This document shows positions 44,141 to 53,990 of a stretch of DNA of 64,000 nt, piece after piece (positions within the stretch are counted from its first letter, which is position 1; the number at the start of each line of letters is the position of its first letter). Below the pieces are notes generated by a model. It was not told the DNA's origin. It made no database searches and saw only the letters and a list, made by a program, of their open reading frames with translations. A program made the position numbers and the translations under genes. Source of the stretch: Spongiihabitans sp965206355. Lineage in GTDB: Bacteria; Pseudomonadota; Gammaproteobacteria; Arenicellales; Poriferihabitantaceae. Location of the stretch: positions 248,001 through 312,000 of the forward strand of contig OZ242212.1 of assembly GCA_965206355.1 (NCBI GenBank), written 5' to 3'.

Positions 44141-46045
44141 TTGATGCCTGCGAGTTACCACGTACTAGCCGCCAATAATCTGTTTCATCAACAAATCGGC
44201 GACTTTACACCGCGAATAGCCCAACAACAAATGGCGCAGGTGGTTGAGGATGCTCTGAACTTTTCGGGACGGTTGGTGGTTGAATCTGGAACCGGAACCG
44301 GTAAGACCTATGCCTATCTGGTACCGGTGGTACTCAGTGGTAAGCGTACTATTATTTCTACGGGGACTAAACATTTGCAGGAGCAAATTTTTAACCGCGA
44401 TCTTCCTACCGTACTCCGCGTGCTCAATAAAACGCTCAGCGCACAAATGCTAAAAGGACGTTCCAACTATTTGTGCCGTTATCGACTCAAACTAAACAGC
44501 CAGCAAAGTGATTGGATTAGCAAGCAGAATCAGCTGGAATATGCGGTCATTGATGAATGGGCTGTGCGCACGAAATCCGGTGATATTGCAGAAGTTTCTG
44601 ATGTCAATGAAGCGGCGCCGATATGGAAACAAGTGACCTCCACCACGGATAACTGTCTAGGCAGAAAATGCCCGGATTACCGCGATTGTTTTGTTAATCA
44701 GGCTCGGCAACGCGCGATGAAAGCGGATGTTGTTGTGGTCAATCATCATCTGTTCTTTTCCGACTTGACCCTTAAAACCGAAGGGTTTGGTGAATTGTTA
44801 CCCGACCATGAGTCCGTCATTTTTGATGAGGCGCATAGTATCCCCGATATTGCTGCCAAGTTTTTCGGCTTTTCATTGTCCAGTTTCCAGTTAAAAGAAC
44901 TCATCAACGATGTCTTGGCGGCAGACAATGAGGAAAAAAGCGCGGTCAATTTTAGTGATTGTTTGGTTACGCTGAAGCAGCAAGTTGATAACGTGCAGCG
45001 ATATTGCAAGCAGCTTAAAAATCCTGCCGAAGTGCTGGTGCATTTGAAAAATGCCGCATTCGATGAATTGATACAATCTCTAGTGGCGTGCTTGGGTGAT
45101 TTGCAAACGGCGTTAACCGTTGCGGCGGTTGCTGGAGAAGGCTTGGCTAAATGCCACAACCGTTGCCTGCATATTCAAAACCAACTGGACATCTGGTGGG
45201 AAAATCGGGATAGCAATGCAGTTTGTTGGCTTGAGGCTACGAAATTTGGCTTTCGAATGAACTTGACACCGCTTAATGTCGGCAGTCATTTTTCAAAATT
45301 TATCGAAAAATCCGATGTGTCGTGGATTTTTACTTCGGCGACTCTGGCGGTGGAGGATGATTTCACGGCGTTTTGTGGTGAGATTGGTTTGGAAAATGCA
45401 GAAACCAGACGATGGCAGAGTCCGTATGATTTTCACAACAATGCGATGATGTACCTGCCAACCGAAATGCCCGATCCCAGAGCTGCTGATTTTGTGCAGG
45501 TGTTGGCCAATACCATCCTAGATGTAACCAATGCCAGCAAGGGGCGGGCATTTTGTTTGTTTACCAGTCATGCGATGATGGAAAAGGTCTATCAACTATT
45601 GCAACACAATTTCAAATGGCCGTTGTTGCGACAGGGACAGGCGGCCAAACAACACCTGCTGAAACAATTTCTCGAATCTGAAAATGCCGTGTTATTGGCA
45701 ACGGCAAGTTTTTGGGAGGGTGTTGATGTTAAAGGTGATGCTCTTAGCTGCGTCCTCATCGATAAACTCCCGTTTGCCTCACCTGCTGATCCAGTACTGA
45801 AAAGTAAACTGGAAAATAGTGAACAACAAGGTGGGAATCCGTTTATGGATATTCAAATTCCTAATGCGGTTATTGCGCTTAAACAGGGCGCAGGGCGTTT
45901 GATTCGTTCTGAATCTGATCGCGGAATACTGGTTATTTGCGATCAGCGACTGACTAGCAAAGCCTATGGCAATTTGTTTTTGAAAAGCCTGCCACCCATT
46001 CCGATTACCCGCAGCCTGTATGATGTACAACGATTTTTTCGATGA
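44141..46045 (+). CDS. DinG-family ATP-dependent DNA helicase (YoaA type)
   Basis: The 634-residue protein has Walker A (ESGTGTGKTYAYL), the iron-sulfur cysteines (C in NYLCRYRL, then CLGRKCPDYRDC) and the DEAH box (IFDEAHSIPD). Motifs V/VI are near ASFWEGVDVKGD and LKQGAGRLIRS. These XPD-like helicases unwind damaged or structured DNA. Length and lack of an N-terminal nuclease fit YoaA. It precedes tsaB, a common order. Confidence 0.92.
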   Translation: MMPASYHVLAANNLFHQQIGDFTPRIAQQQMAQVVEDALNFSGRLVVESGTGTGKTYAYLVPVVLSGKRTIISTGTKHLQEQIFNRDLPTVLRVLNKTLSAQMLKGRSNYLCRYRLKLNSQQSDWISKQNQLEYAVIDEWAVRTKSGDIAEVSDVNEAAPIWKQVTSTTDNCLGRKCPDYRDCFVNQARQRAMKADVVVVNHHLFFSDLTLKTEGFGELLPDHESVIFDEAHSIPDIAAKFFGFSLSSFQLKELINDVLAADNEEKSAVNFSDCLVTLKQQVDNVQRYCKQLKNPAEVLVHLKNAAFDELIQSLVACLGDLQTALTVAAVAGEGLAKCHNRCLHIQNQLDIWWENRDSNAVCWLEATKFGFRMNLTPLNVGSHFSKFIEKSDVSWIFTSATLAVEDDFTAFCGEIGLENAETRRWQSPYDFHNNAMMYLPTEMPDPRAADFVQVLANTILDVTNASKGRAFCLFTSHAMMEKVYQLLQHNFKWPLLRQGQAAKQHLLKQFLESENAVLLATASFWEGVDVKGDALSCVLIDKLPFASPADPVLKSKLENSEQQGGNPFMDIQIPNAVIALKQGAGRLIRSESDRGILVICDQRLTSKAYGNLFLKSLPPIPITRSLYDVQRFFR

Positions 46046-46082
46046 TTTTTCGACAACAGATGCTTGGTATTAATCTCGGTCA

Positions 46083-46769
46083 ATGAAAATACTTGCCATA
46101 GATACGGCGACTGAAGCCTGTTCTGTTGCCGTAGCAACGGTAACGGATGTGATGCAGAAATGTGCAATTCGGCCCATCGGGCAGCCGCCTGCACATTCAA
46201 AATGGGTCTTGCGAATGGTTGATGAGGTCTTGCAGGAATCGGGTGTTAGCCTGCATAATCTGGATGTGATTGCGGTGAATACGGGACCGGGATCATTTAC
46301 CGGTGTCCGTATCGGTTTGGGGGTGGCTCAGGGACTGGCGTATGGTGCCGATTTGGCAGTAAGCGGCATTTGTTCGCTGGAAGTATTGGCGGCATCAGTA
46401 ACGACTGCATCCGTAGGGGCTAGTAGGGTATTTCCAGCAATTGATGCACGAATGAATCAGATTTATTGCGGGCTGTATGATGTGGTCAATAACGCCAAAC
46501 CGAGACAACGGCATCCTCCGGTAGTGGTTGATCCTGCTGCAATACCCTTTCAGCTCAATGAATCTACCTGTGCGCTGGGCAGTGGCTGGGATGTGTATGC
46601 CGATGCTATTATCACGGCAATTGGGCATAATCAAATAAACGGCTTGTCGGGGCGTTATCCTGAGGCAAAATATCTGGCAAAAATAGCACAACAGTCTGGC
46701 ATTACCGCTGCGCTGACACCACTGCAACTTCAGGCAACTTATGTCAGAAATAACATTGTCAGGTCGTGA
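46083..46769 (+). CDS. tsaB: tRNA t6A synthesis protein TsaB
   Basis: The 228-residue protein opens ILAIDTATEACSVAV and has the family mark NTGPGSFTGVRIGLGVAQGLA. TsaB scaffolds TsaD and TsaE to make N6-threonylcarbamoyladenosine in tRNA. It starts 37 bp after the helicase gene. Confidence 0.95.
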   Translation: MKILAIDTATEACSVAVATVTDVMQKCAIRPIGQPPAHSKWVLRMVDEVLQESGVSLHNLDVIAVNTGPGSFTGVRIGLGVAQGLAYGADLAVSGICSLEVLAASVTTASVGASRVFPAIDARMNQIYCGLYDVVNNAKPRQRHPPVVVDPAAIPFQLNESTCALGSGWDVYADAIITAIGHNQINGLSGRYPEAKYLAKIAQQSGITAALTPLQLQATYVRNNIVRS

Positions 46770-46886
46770 AATCAGTCTGCTTTCCCGCTTTGGCAGGTTA
46801 ATTTGGGTTAATTTTTGGCCATTCGCTTTAACACAAAACAAAGCATCCGTAATGTGGTGATGTTGCTCTTTATGTTGGACATTTAA

Positions 46887-47711
46887 TTACCTTGCCGAGA
46901 GCAGTAATTCATTGACAAATCGCGTTCCAAAATAAGCTAAAACGAGAATGCCGAAGGCGACAATGGTCCATTTTGCGGCAGTTTGACCACGCCAACCAGC
47001 AATTTGTCTGCCCAACAGTAAACAGGCAAAACAACACCACGCCAATAGCGACAGCAGTATATGGTGGTTGAAATTCAGCAAAGTGCCGAAATGTCTGAAA
47101 TTAGCGATTATGCCGACCACTAAATTAGCAGTCATTAGCACAAACCCCAATAGGGTCAACCAAAACAGATTCGATTCCATGGTTTGGATTGCTGGCAAGC
47201 TGGGCAGGGTGTTGCTCTTTGGTTTGTGTAGCAAACGATCCTGAACAATCAACAAACATGCCTGGGCAAAGGCAACGCATAATATGCCGTAAACAGGAAT
47301 AGCCAGCGCAATGTGCCAGCCCATTCCCGTATGAATCTGCTCAATCGCGAAGGCATGATTGACGGATGTTTGGTTGATTGACAAAGCACCAATCAACAGC
47401 GCAATCAAGCCGATGGGAAGCACGATGATCCCGGGATTGATGGTTTTCCTGATTAGTGAAATGCACAAATACAACGCGACAGAAATCCAGCCTGCCATGG
47501 ATATTGCCAGCCCGAAAGAGATATTTGCGCCGTTTGCGCCATAGATGCTTGGGTATAATAGATAGCCATGCAGGGCGATTGCCAGCGTGGTTAGGCTGGG
47601 TATGAGGAAGCGCGGGTTGTGGGTGACAGCGTTCGCTTCACGCCAAAGGCAGAATGTGCCGAGGCAATATATGGCGAGACAGACCGCTACTAAAATTGAT
47701 GACCAGAACAT
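46887..47711 (-). CDS. ypjD: YpjD/CcsA-like inner-membrane protein
   Basis: About 274 residues with eight hydrophobic segments from the chosen start (MFWSSILVAV). GWHIALAIPVYGILCVAFAQA and HHILLSLLAWCCF carry conserved histidines of the CcmC/CcsA cytochrome c assembly family, though the exact role of YpjD is not settled. It is divergent from ffh, the usual place for ypjD. Confidence 0.88.
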   Translation of the reverse strand: MFWSSILVAVCLAIYCLGTFCLWREANAVTHNPRFLIPSLTTLAIALHGYLLYPSIYGANGANISFGLAISMAGWISVALYLCISLIRKTINPGIIVLPIGLIALLIGALSINQTSVNHAFAIEQIHTGMGWHIALAIPVYGILCVAFAQACLLIVQDRLLHKPKSNTLPSLPAIQTMESNLFWLTLLGFVLMTANLVVGIIANFRHFGTLLNFNHHILLSLLAWCCFACLLLGRQIAGWRGQTAAKWTIVAFGILVLAYFGTRFVNELLLSAR

Positions 47712-47833
47712 ATCATTGGAAAAATCAAGGCAGACACCGTTAATTATACACTTCTGGCAACCGGCTAATGTTATCATTTAGCCGATTTTATCCGGCTAGC
47801 CAATGCGTAAATTGACACTATTATCTGACCATT

Positions 47834-49198
47834 ATGTTTGACCAACTAAGCGACAAACTTCGCGCCACAATGAAAGTCCTGAGCGGGCGGGGTCGCCTTA
47901 CCGAAGCGAATATAGCGGATGCGTTGCGCGAGGTGCGAATCGCATTACTGGAAGCCGATGTTTCGCTTGCAGTTACTCGGCGTTTTGTCGATCAGGTTAA
48001 GGTGCGGGCAGTCGGCAGCGAAGTACTGGGTAGTTTGCAACCCGGTCAGGCCGTTATCAAGGTGGTACAGGATGAGCTGGTGCAACTGATGGGGCAATCC
48101 AATCAGGAGCTGGATTTATCAGTGCGTCCTCCTGCCACGATTTTTATTGTCGGCTTACAAGGAGCGGGGAAAACAACCACTGTGGGTAAGCTCGGGCGTT
48201 TTCTTAAAGAACACGATCAGAAATCTGTTTTGGTTGTGAGTACGGATATTTATCGTCCGGCAGCGATTGAGCAGTTACAACGCATTGCCGATGATCTTGA
48301 GTTACATTTTTATCCGAGTCATCCGACACAAAACCCTGTGGATATTGCTCGTGATGCTTTGCAGCATGCGCGTAAAAACAGCATTGATGTTGTGATTATG
48401 GATAGCGCAGGACGCTTGCATATTGATGAGCAAATGATGGATGAGGTTAAGGCGTTACATCAGGCAGTACAACCTGTCGAAACCTTGTTTGTAGTTGATA
48501 GCATGACCGGGCAAGATGCTGTCAATAGTGCGAAAGTATTTGATCAAGTGCTACCTTTAACGGGTGTTATCCTAACCAAAACCGATGGTGATGCGCGTGG
48601 TGGTGCAGCATTATCTGTGCGTCAGGTAACCGGCAAGCCGATTAAGTTTCTGGGCGTGGGTGAAGCCATGGATGCGTTGCAACCGTTTCATCCTGAGCGT
48701 GTTGCTTCACGTATTCTTGGAATGGGAGATGTGTTGTCTCTGGTTGAGGAAATGGAGCATAAAGTTGATAAGAATCAGGCGGAAAAGCTGGCAAAAAAAA
48801 TAACCAAAGGCAAGGGATTTGATTTGGAGGATTTCCGCGAGCAGATGATGCAGATGCAAAATATGGGTGGCATTATGGGAATGGTTGAAAAACTGCCGGG
48901 TATGGACAGACTCCCGAAAAAGGCACTGGAGCAGGTGGATAACAGGAAAACGGTCCGAACTATCGCGATTATCAATTCGATGACAGCACAGGAACGAAAA
49001 TTTCCCGCAGTCATTCGCGGTTCTCGTAAACGACGCATAGCAACCGGTTCTGGGACACAGCTTCAGGACGTAAATCGGTTGTTGAAACAATTTTTGCAAA
49101 TGCAAAAAATGATGAAAAAGATGAAAAAGAAGGGTGGAATGAAAGGTATGATGGATCAATTCCGTGATGGCACAGCACCGGGCAGACCGTTTTTTTAA
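47834..49198 (+). CDS. ffh: Signal recognition particle protein Ffh
   Basis: The 454-residue protein has the N domain, the SRP GTPase with GLQGAGKTTTVGKLG, DSAGRLHIDEQMM and TKTDGDARGGAAL, and a methionine-rich M domain ending in MKKMKKKGGMKGMMDQF. It binds 4.5S RNA and targets nascent membrane proteins. It is complete and followed by MITE copy 5. Confidence 0.98.
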   Translation: MFDQLSDKLRATMKVLSGRGRLTEANIADALREVRIALLEADVSLAVTRRFVDQVKVRAVGSEVLGSLQPGQAVIKVVQDELVQLMGQSNQELDLSVRPPATIFIVGLQGAGKTTTVGKLGRFLKEHDQKSVLVVSTDIYRPAAIEQLQRIADDLELHFYPSHPTQNPVDIARDALQHARKNSIDVVIMDSAGRLHIDEQMMDEVKALHQAVQPVETLFVVDSMTGQDAVNSAKVFDQVLPLTGVILTKTDGDARGGAALSVRQVTGKPIKFLGVGEAMDALQPFHPERVASRILGMGDVLSLVEEMEHKVDKNQAEKLAKKITKGKGFDLEDFREQMMQMQNMGGIMGMVEKLPGMDRLPKKALEQVDNRKTVRTIAIINSMTAQERKFPAVIRGSRKRRIATGSGTQLQDVNRLLKQFLQMQKMMKKMKKKGGMKGMMDQFRDGTAPGRPFF

Positions 49199-49266
49199 TG
49201 AAAATCAAGGAATTTCGACAGTAAATTTGATTGATGAAAGGGTGCGCATATCATTAGCTACTTTAT

Positions 49267-49405
49267 GAGACCTTTGCACGAAAGCCATTTCACCTGCATG
49301 CTGCGTTAAAAACGTACTCAATCGGTCATTTATAAGCATAAACTCCCTCATTCCGTGCGTTTTTGCCTTACCTGAAAGCAAAATCATCTTCCGTGCAAAG
49401 GTCTC
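49267..49405 (-). mobile_element. MITE copy 5, 139 bp, reverse orientation
   Basis: Starts GAGACCTTTGCACGAAAG and ends CCGTGCAAAGGTCTC with TTTAT directly repeated on both flanks. It lies 68 bp after the ffh stop and 139 bp before ilvB. Internal differences include AAAACG for AAATCG. Confidence 0.93.
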
Positions 49406-49496
49406 TTTATATCTTTAAACAGCATAAAATGACCGCGCAAACCTTTGGAATCTCTTATAAAATATCGCTATACTTACCAGTTGGTTTGGTATTATA

Positions 49497-49526
49497 GCCA
49501 GTTCGTTCTGGCGGGCTTTTTCTTTA
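49497..49526 (+). terminator. Weak hairpin plus T run before ilvB (possible attenuator)
   Basis: GCCAG (49497-49501) and CTGGC (49508-49512) can pair around a 6-base loop, followed by GGGCTTTTTCTTT. It sits 20-50 bp before the GTG start of ilvB. I see no leader peptide rich in Leu, Val or Ile ahead of it, so attenuation is only a possibility. Confidence 0.3.
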
Positions 49527-49544
49527 TTGCTTTAGAGGTGATTA

Positions 49545-51275
49545 GTGACATTAACAGGTGCAGACATTCTCGTTCGTTGTCTTCAGGATGAGGGTATTGA
49601 ATACATTTTCGGGTATCCCGGCGGAGCCGCATTGCATATCTATGATGCGATTTATGGTCAGGACAAAGTAAAACATATATTGGTGCGCCACGAGCAGGGT
49701 GCAACCCATGCTGCCGATGGCTATGCGCGTGCTACGGGTCAAGCAGGTGTGGTGTTGGTAACCTCTGGTCCGGGCGTGACCAATACTGTTACCGGTATTG
49801 CGACGGCCTTTATGGACTCCATACCGCTGGTTCTTATTACCGCACAGGTGCCGTCTCACCTGATTGGTGATGATGCCTTTCAGGAAGTCGATACTGTGGG
49901 CATTACGCGACCCTGCGTAAAGCATAATTTTCTGGTTAAGGACGTGAGGCGAATCGCCGAGACGATGAAAAAGGCGTTTTATATCGCGACTTCTGGGCGA
50001 CCGGGTCCGGTGGTTGTGGATATGCCCAAGGACATCACCGCGCAAAAGACAGAATATGTGTATCCCAAGACGGTCAATATGCGTTCCTACCAGCCGCGCA
50101 CCAAAGGTCATAGTAAGCAGGTTGATCGTGGAATTGATGTTTTGTTGCAAGCAAAAAAGCCGATTATTTATACGGGTGGTGGGGTCGTTATTGCTAATGC
50201 TGGGCAGGCGTTGACGCAACTTGTGAGTACCCTGAAATATCCTAGCACAAGTACCCTGATGGGGCTTGGTGCTATTGCGGCTTCTAATCCATACTTTCTG
50301 GGGATGCTGGGGATGCACGGCACTTATGAGTCCAATATGGCAATGTATGAATGCGATGTCATGCTGGCTATTGGTGCCCGATTCGATGATCGTGTCACTG
50401 GCGAACTGACGAAGTTTTCGCCAAATTCCAAAGTGATACAAATTGATATTGACCCGGCTTCTATCGGTAAAAATGTGTCGGTGGAGGTTCCTATTGTTGG
50501 CGATTGTTATGAAGTGTTGTCAATGATGAATGAAAAATTGAAAGATAGAGTGGAGTCCATTGATCATGCTGCGATTGCGCAGTGGTGGGAGGTGGTTAAC
50601 CGCTGGAAGGCGAAAAAATCGCTGGCATATACGATGAGCAATAAGGTCATCAAGCCACAGTATCTGGTGCAACAATTATTGGAAGTCACCCAAGGTCAGG
50701 CTTACATTACTTCCGATGTTGGACAGCATCAAATGTGGGCGGCGCAATACTATACCTTTGAGCAGCCACGGCGCTGGATTAACTCGGGTGGATTGGGCAC
50801 TATGGGGTTTGGGTTGCCAGCGGCGATGGGTGTGCAACTCGCCTTTCCAGATGATGTGGTTGTTTGTATTACGGGTGATGCCAGTATTCAAATGTGTTTG
50901 CAAGAACTATCGACTTGTTTACAATACGAATTGCCGATTAAGATCATCAATCTCAATAATCAGTATATGGGTATGGTGCGGCAGTGGCAGGAATTTTTCT
51001 ATGATCGCAGATATTCACATTCCTACATGGATGCCCTGCCGAATTTTGTCAAACTGGCAGAAAGCTATGGTCATGTCGGTATACGGGTCGAGCACCCCGG
51101 GGATGTCACCAAGGTCTTGGAGGAAGCGTTTTCGATGAAAGATCGGCTGGTTTTTGTTGATGTTATCACTGATCATACCGAGAATGTCTATCCTATGATT
51201 GCAGCGGGCAAAGGGCATAACGAAATGCACTTGCAACCCGGTGATATGGAAGCACAGGAACGGGAATTAGCGTGA
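49545..51275 (+). CDS. ilvB: Acetolactate synthase large subunit
   Basis: The 576-residue thiamine diphosphate enzyme starts at GTG. It shows YIFGYPGGAALHIYDAIY, the catalytic glutamate in VRHEQGATHAADGYAR, and the cofactor motif GDASIQMCLQELSTCLQYEL with NNQYMGMV. It makes acetolactate for valine and leucine, or acetohydroxybutyrate for isoleucine. Its stop overlaps the ilvH start (ATGA). The symbol could also be ilvI. Confidence 0.96.
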   Translation: MTLTGADILVRCLQDEGIEYIFGYPGGAALHIYDAIYGQDKVKHILVRHEQGATHAADGYARATGQAGVVLVTSGPGVTNTVTGIATAFMDSIPLVLITAQVPSHLIGDDAFQEVDTVGITRPCVKHNFLVKDVRRIAETMKKAFYIATSGRPGPVVVDMPKDITAQKTEYVYPKTVNMRSYQPRTKGHSKQVDRGIDVLLQAKKPIIYTGGGVVIANAGQALTQLVSTLKYPSTSTLMGLGAIAASNPYFLGMLGMHGTYESNMAMYECDVMLAIGARFDDRVTGELTKFSPNSKVIQIDIDPASIGKNVSVEVPIVGDCYEVLSMMNEKLKDRVESIDHAAIAQWWEVVNRWKAKKSLAYTMSNKVIKPQYLVQQLLEVTQGQAYITSDVGQHQMWAAQYYTFEQPRRWINSGGLGTMGFGLPAAMGVQLAFPDDVVVCITGDASIQMCLQELSTCLQYELPIKIINLNNQYMGMVRQWQEFFYDRRYSHSYMDALPNFVKLAESYGHVGIRVEHPGDVTKVLEEAFSMKDRLVFVDVITDHTENVYPMIAAGKGHNEMHLQPGDMEAQERELA

Positions 51276-51769
51276 TGAGAAGAATAATTTCGGTCTTGCT
51301 GGAAAATGAATCCGGCGCATTATCGCGTGTTGCCGGGCTGTTTTCGGCGCGTGGCTATAACATTGAATCATTGACGGTAGCCCCGACTGATGACGAATCG
51401 TTATCGCGCATGACCATCGTAACCCGTGGCACTGATGCCATTATTGAGCAGATAACCAAACAGCTGAATAAGCTGGTTGATGTGGTCAAATTGCGTGACC
51501 TGACCGAAGGCAGACATCTAGGACGAGAGCTTATGCTGGTTAAAGTCTGTGCCACAAATGTAGATCAGAAAGAGGACATTAAAAGGTTGGTTGATATATT
51601 TCGGGGTCGTATTATTGATGTGACCGAATCGACCTATACCCTGGAAATGACGGGTAGCAGTGAAAAAGTGGATGCTTTCCTTGAAGCCTTGTCGCAAATC
51701 GAACTGATTGAAGTGGTACGGTCAGGCACTTTGGGTATCGGTAGAGGCCGAAATTCTCTGAAAGCCTAG
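51272..51769 (+). CDS. ilvH: Acetolactate synthase regulatory subunit
   Basis: The 165-residue protein has the ACT domain ISVLLENESGALSRVAGLFS with GYNIESLTVAPT, and the second half EDIKRLVDIFRGRIIDVTES. It binds the large subunit and gives valine feedback control. It overlaps ilvB by four bases. Confidence 0.96.
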   Translation: MMRRIISVLLENESGALSRVAGLFSARGYNIESLTVAPTDDESLSRMTIVTRGTDAIIEQITKQLNKLVDVVKLRDLTEGRHLGRELMLVKVCATNVDQKEDIKRLVDIFRGRIIDVTESTYTLEMTGSSEKVDAFLEALSQIELIEVVRSGTLGIGRGRNSLKA

Positions 51770-51868
51770 CTGTGTCGATCATCGTGACAAAAATCATCTA
51801 GGGTGGCTGGAATGGATGTCGTTCTATTTCAAAAGTAAATACATTAAATAAACCAGAGTAAATTAAAT

Positions 51869-52888
51869 ATGAATATGAAAGTACATTACGACAAAGATGC
51901 GAATGTTGAAAAAATTCGCAGTAAAACGGTTGCCATCATCGGCTATGGTTCCCAGGGTCATGCCCATGCCAATAACCTGAAAGAGAGTGGTATTGGTGTG
52001 GTGGTGGGACTTCGCCACGGTTCAGGTTCTTGGACTAAGGCTGAACAGATGGGACTGAAAGTGGCTGAGGTCAATGAAGCTGTTGCACAGGCGGATATCG
52101 TCATGATGCTGTGCCCTGATGAGTTAATGGGAGCGATTTATAAAGATATTGAGTCCGACTTCAAGCAAGGTGCATCACTGGCTTTTGCACACGGTTTTAA
52201 CATCCATTTTGGTTATATCAAACCCAGAGAAGACATCAACGTCATGATGATTGCACCTAAAGGGCCCGGTCATTTGGTGCGTTCCACCTATGAACGTGGT
52301 GCCGGGGTGCCGTGTCTGGTCGCTATTCATCAGGATGCGAGTGGGGATGCGCTGGAAATTTCTGTTGCCTATGCGTCAGCAATCGGTGGTGGGCGTGCCG
52401 GTATCATTGAGACGACATTCAAAGAAGAGACCGAAACCGATTTATTCGGTGAGCAGGCGGTGCTATGTGGTGGCACAACGGCTCTGGTGCAGGCTGGATT
52501 TGAAACGCTGGTTGAGGCAGGTTATGCGCCTGAAATGGCCTATTTTGAATGTTTACATGAACTCAAGTTGATTGTTGATCTGCTGTATGAGGGGGGTATC
52601 GCTGATATGCGCTATTCAATTTCAAATACAGCTGAATTCGGTGATCTGACGCGCGGACCAAGAATTGTCAATGAGCAAACCAAGGCTGAAATGAAAAAAA
52701 TTCTTGGCGAAATTCAATCGGGTGCATTTGCCAAAGAATGGATGGATGAAAATGCAACTGGCGGAAAACGATTCCCTGAATTACGGCGTAAAGGCCAGGA
52801 ACATCAAATCGAAGAAGTCGGCTCCAAACTGCGTTCAATGATGTCATGGATTGGTGACAACAAGATTGTGAATAAATCGAAGAACTAG
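51869..52888 (+). CDS. ilvC: Ketol-acid reductoisomerase
   Basis: The 339-residue class I enzyme has the NADP site VAIIGYGSQGHAHANNLK, APKGPGHLVRSTYERGAGVP and the metal-binding FGEQAVLCGG and ELKLIVDLLYEGG. It converts acetolactate to dihydroxyisovalerate. It is 99 bp after ilvH, in the usual ilvBHC order. Confidence 0.98.
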   Translation: MNMKVHYDKDANVEKIRSKTVAIIGYGSQGHAHANNLKESGIGVVVGLRHGSGSWTKAEQMGLKVAEVNEAVAQADIVMMLCPDELMGAIYKDIESDFKQGASLAFAHGFNIHFGYIKPREDINVMMIAPKGPGHLVRSTYERGAGVPCLVAIHQDASGDALEISVAYASAIGGGRAGIIETTFKEETETDLFGEQAVLCGGTTALVQAGFETLVEAGYAPEMAYFECLHELKLIVDLLYEGGIADMRYSISNTAEFGDLTRGPRIVNEQTKAEMKKILGEIQSGAFAKEWMDENATGGKRFPELRRKGQEHQIEEVGSKLRSMMSWIGDNKIVNKSKN

Positions 52889-52924
52889 GTTAGGTCGCAA
52901 CCATTGTTAATGGTGTTTTATACT

Positions 52925-53084
52925 GAGACCTTTGCACGGAAGATGATTTCGCTTTTAGGCAAGACAAAAACGCACGGAATGAGGGAGTTTATGCTTAAAT
53001 GACCGATTGAGACCATTTTTACCAACAGTAGACGCTTTTAGGCGACACAGCATGCAGGTGAAATGGCTTTCGTGCAAAGGTCTC
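52925..53084 (+). mobile_element. MITE copy 6, long form, 160 bp, without matching flanks
   Basis: Ends GAGACCTTTGCACGG and GCAAAGGTCTC are intact and it has the same extra block as copy 2, but the inner part has lost two bases (ATGCTTAAATGACC). Unlike all other copies, the 5 bases outside differ: ATACT on the left, TCTAT on the right. It marks the border between ilvC and the A+T-rich glycosyltransferase genes and ends 4 bp before the last of these. Confidence 0.9.
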
Positions 53085-53088
53085 TCTA

Positions 53089-53982
53089 TTAAAGGATAGC
53101 TAATTTATCCGTGATGATTTGACTGGTATTAGATAGTTTTCCTGCAATCGTACAATTTTCTTCAATAATGGAACTGTATTGCCAATAAGTTTCTTGCGTT
53201 AAGTTATTTAAAATGAGTTGCAAGCCCTCAATGGTCTGAAAAACAATAATTCCTTTAAGATTAAAATAATCCCCGATATTTGGCGCACCCCAATAAATCG
53301 GTATTGTCTTACAGATAAAGCAATCAACTAATTTTTCTGTAAAGTAATCATCTTCTTGGCAATTTTCAATAATAATAGAAAACTGATAGGGCAATAAACC
53401 ATCTTTTTTATTATCGAAAGGTTGATATCCTCGACCGATAACATCGACACTCATGTCAACATCATTACTATTAATTTCTCGAACAATTTGATGTCTTAAT
53501 TGGTGTCCAGACCATTGCTTTTTGTTAGAGGCAATCAATGAAACTCGTTTTTCTTTTTTTGAAAAATCACAATCAGATAATCCTGTAATCCAGCATTCGA
53601 CAATGGGCAAAACAATAATATTTCTATACTTGTTCGTCAGATACTTGTAGCGAACAAAGATATTTTGAAATTTAAGCCTTAACAACCAAAGCATTGCGTA
53701 ATAGCGGTAATGTATAGCTTTTGGTTCGGCTATGAGAAGTGATACCTTACATTTTAGTTTGTTGTAATTTGCAAACCAAATTCTTGATGAAGGATAAATA
53801 ACTATGTGGTCAGAGGCGGTCAAGTCTTTAACTTTCCCGGCGGGCATTGTATTCGATCTATCCCAGACGAGATCACTCACATTTAACTCTCCCAGATTTT
53901 TTGTTTTTCGTAATTGATGCGGGACAATTCCGATAGGACATTTTTTTGTCATTTTTTTATTGATCGATGGAAAATATTTCAC
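53089..53982 (-). CDS. Glycosyltransferase family 10 (alpha-1,3-fucosyltransferase-like)
   Basis: The 297-residue protein has the GT10 C-terminal motif: YQFSIIIENCQEDDYFTEKLVDCF followed by TIPIYWGAPNIGDYFN, which binds GDP-fucose. The N-terminal half is less typical. In bacteria such enzymes add fucose to lipopolysaccharide, sometimes to mimic host antigens. It is the last gene of a four-gene set, strongly A+T-rich, ending 4 bp from MITE copy 6. Confidence 0.85.
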   Translation of the reverse strand: MKYFPSINKKMTKKCPIGIVPHQLRKTKNLGELNVSDLVWDRSNTMPAGKVKDLTASDHIVIYPSSRIWFANYNKLKCKVSLLIAEPKAIHYRYYAMLWLLRLKFQNIFVRYKYLTNKYRNIIVLPIVECWITGLSDCDFSKKEKRVSLIASNKKQWSGHQLRHQIVREINSNDVDMSVDVIGRGYQPFDNKKDGLLPYQFSIIIENCQEDDYFTEKLVDCFICKTIPIYWGAPNIGDYFNLKGIIVFQTIEGLQLILNNLTQETYWQYSSIIEENCTIAGKLSNTSQIITDKLAIL

Positions 53983-53990
53983 AATAGATG

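Noticed and set aside
49551..50441. 296-codon open frame on the minus strand
   Set aside because: Antisense to ilvB, whose motifs are complete. Composition is typical of a shadow frame.
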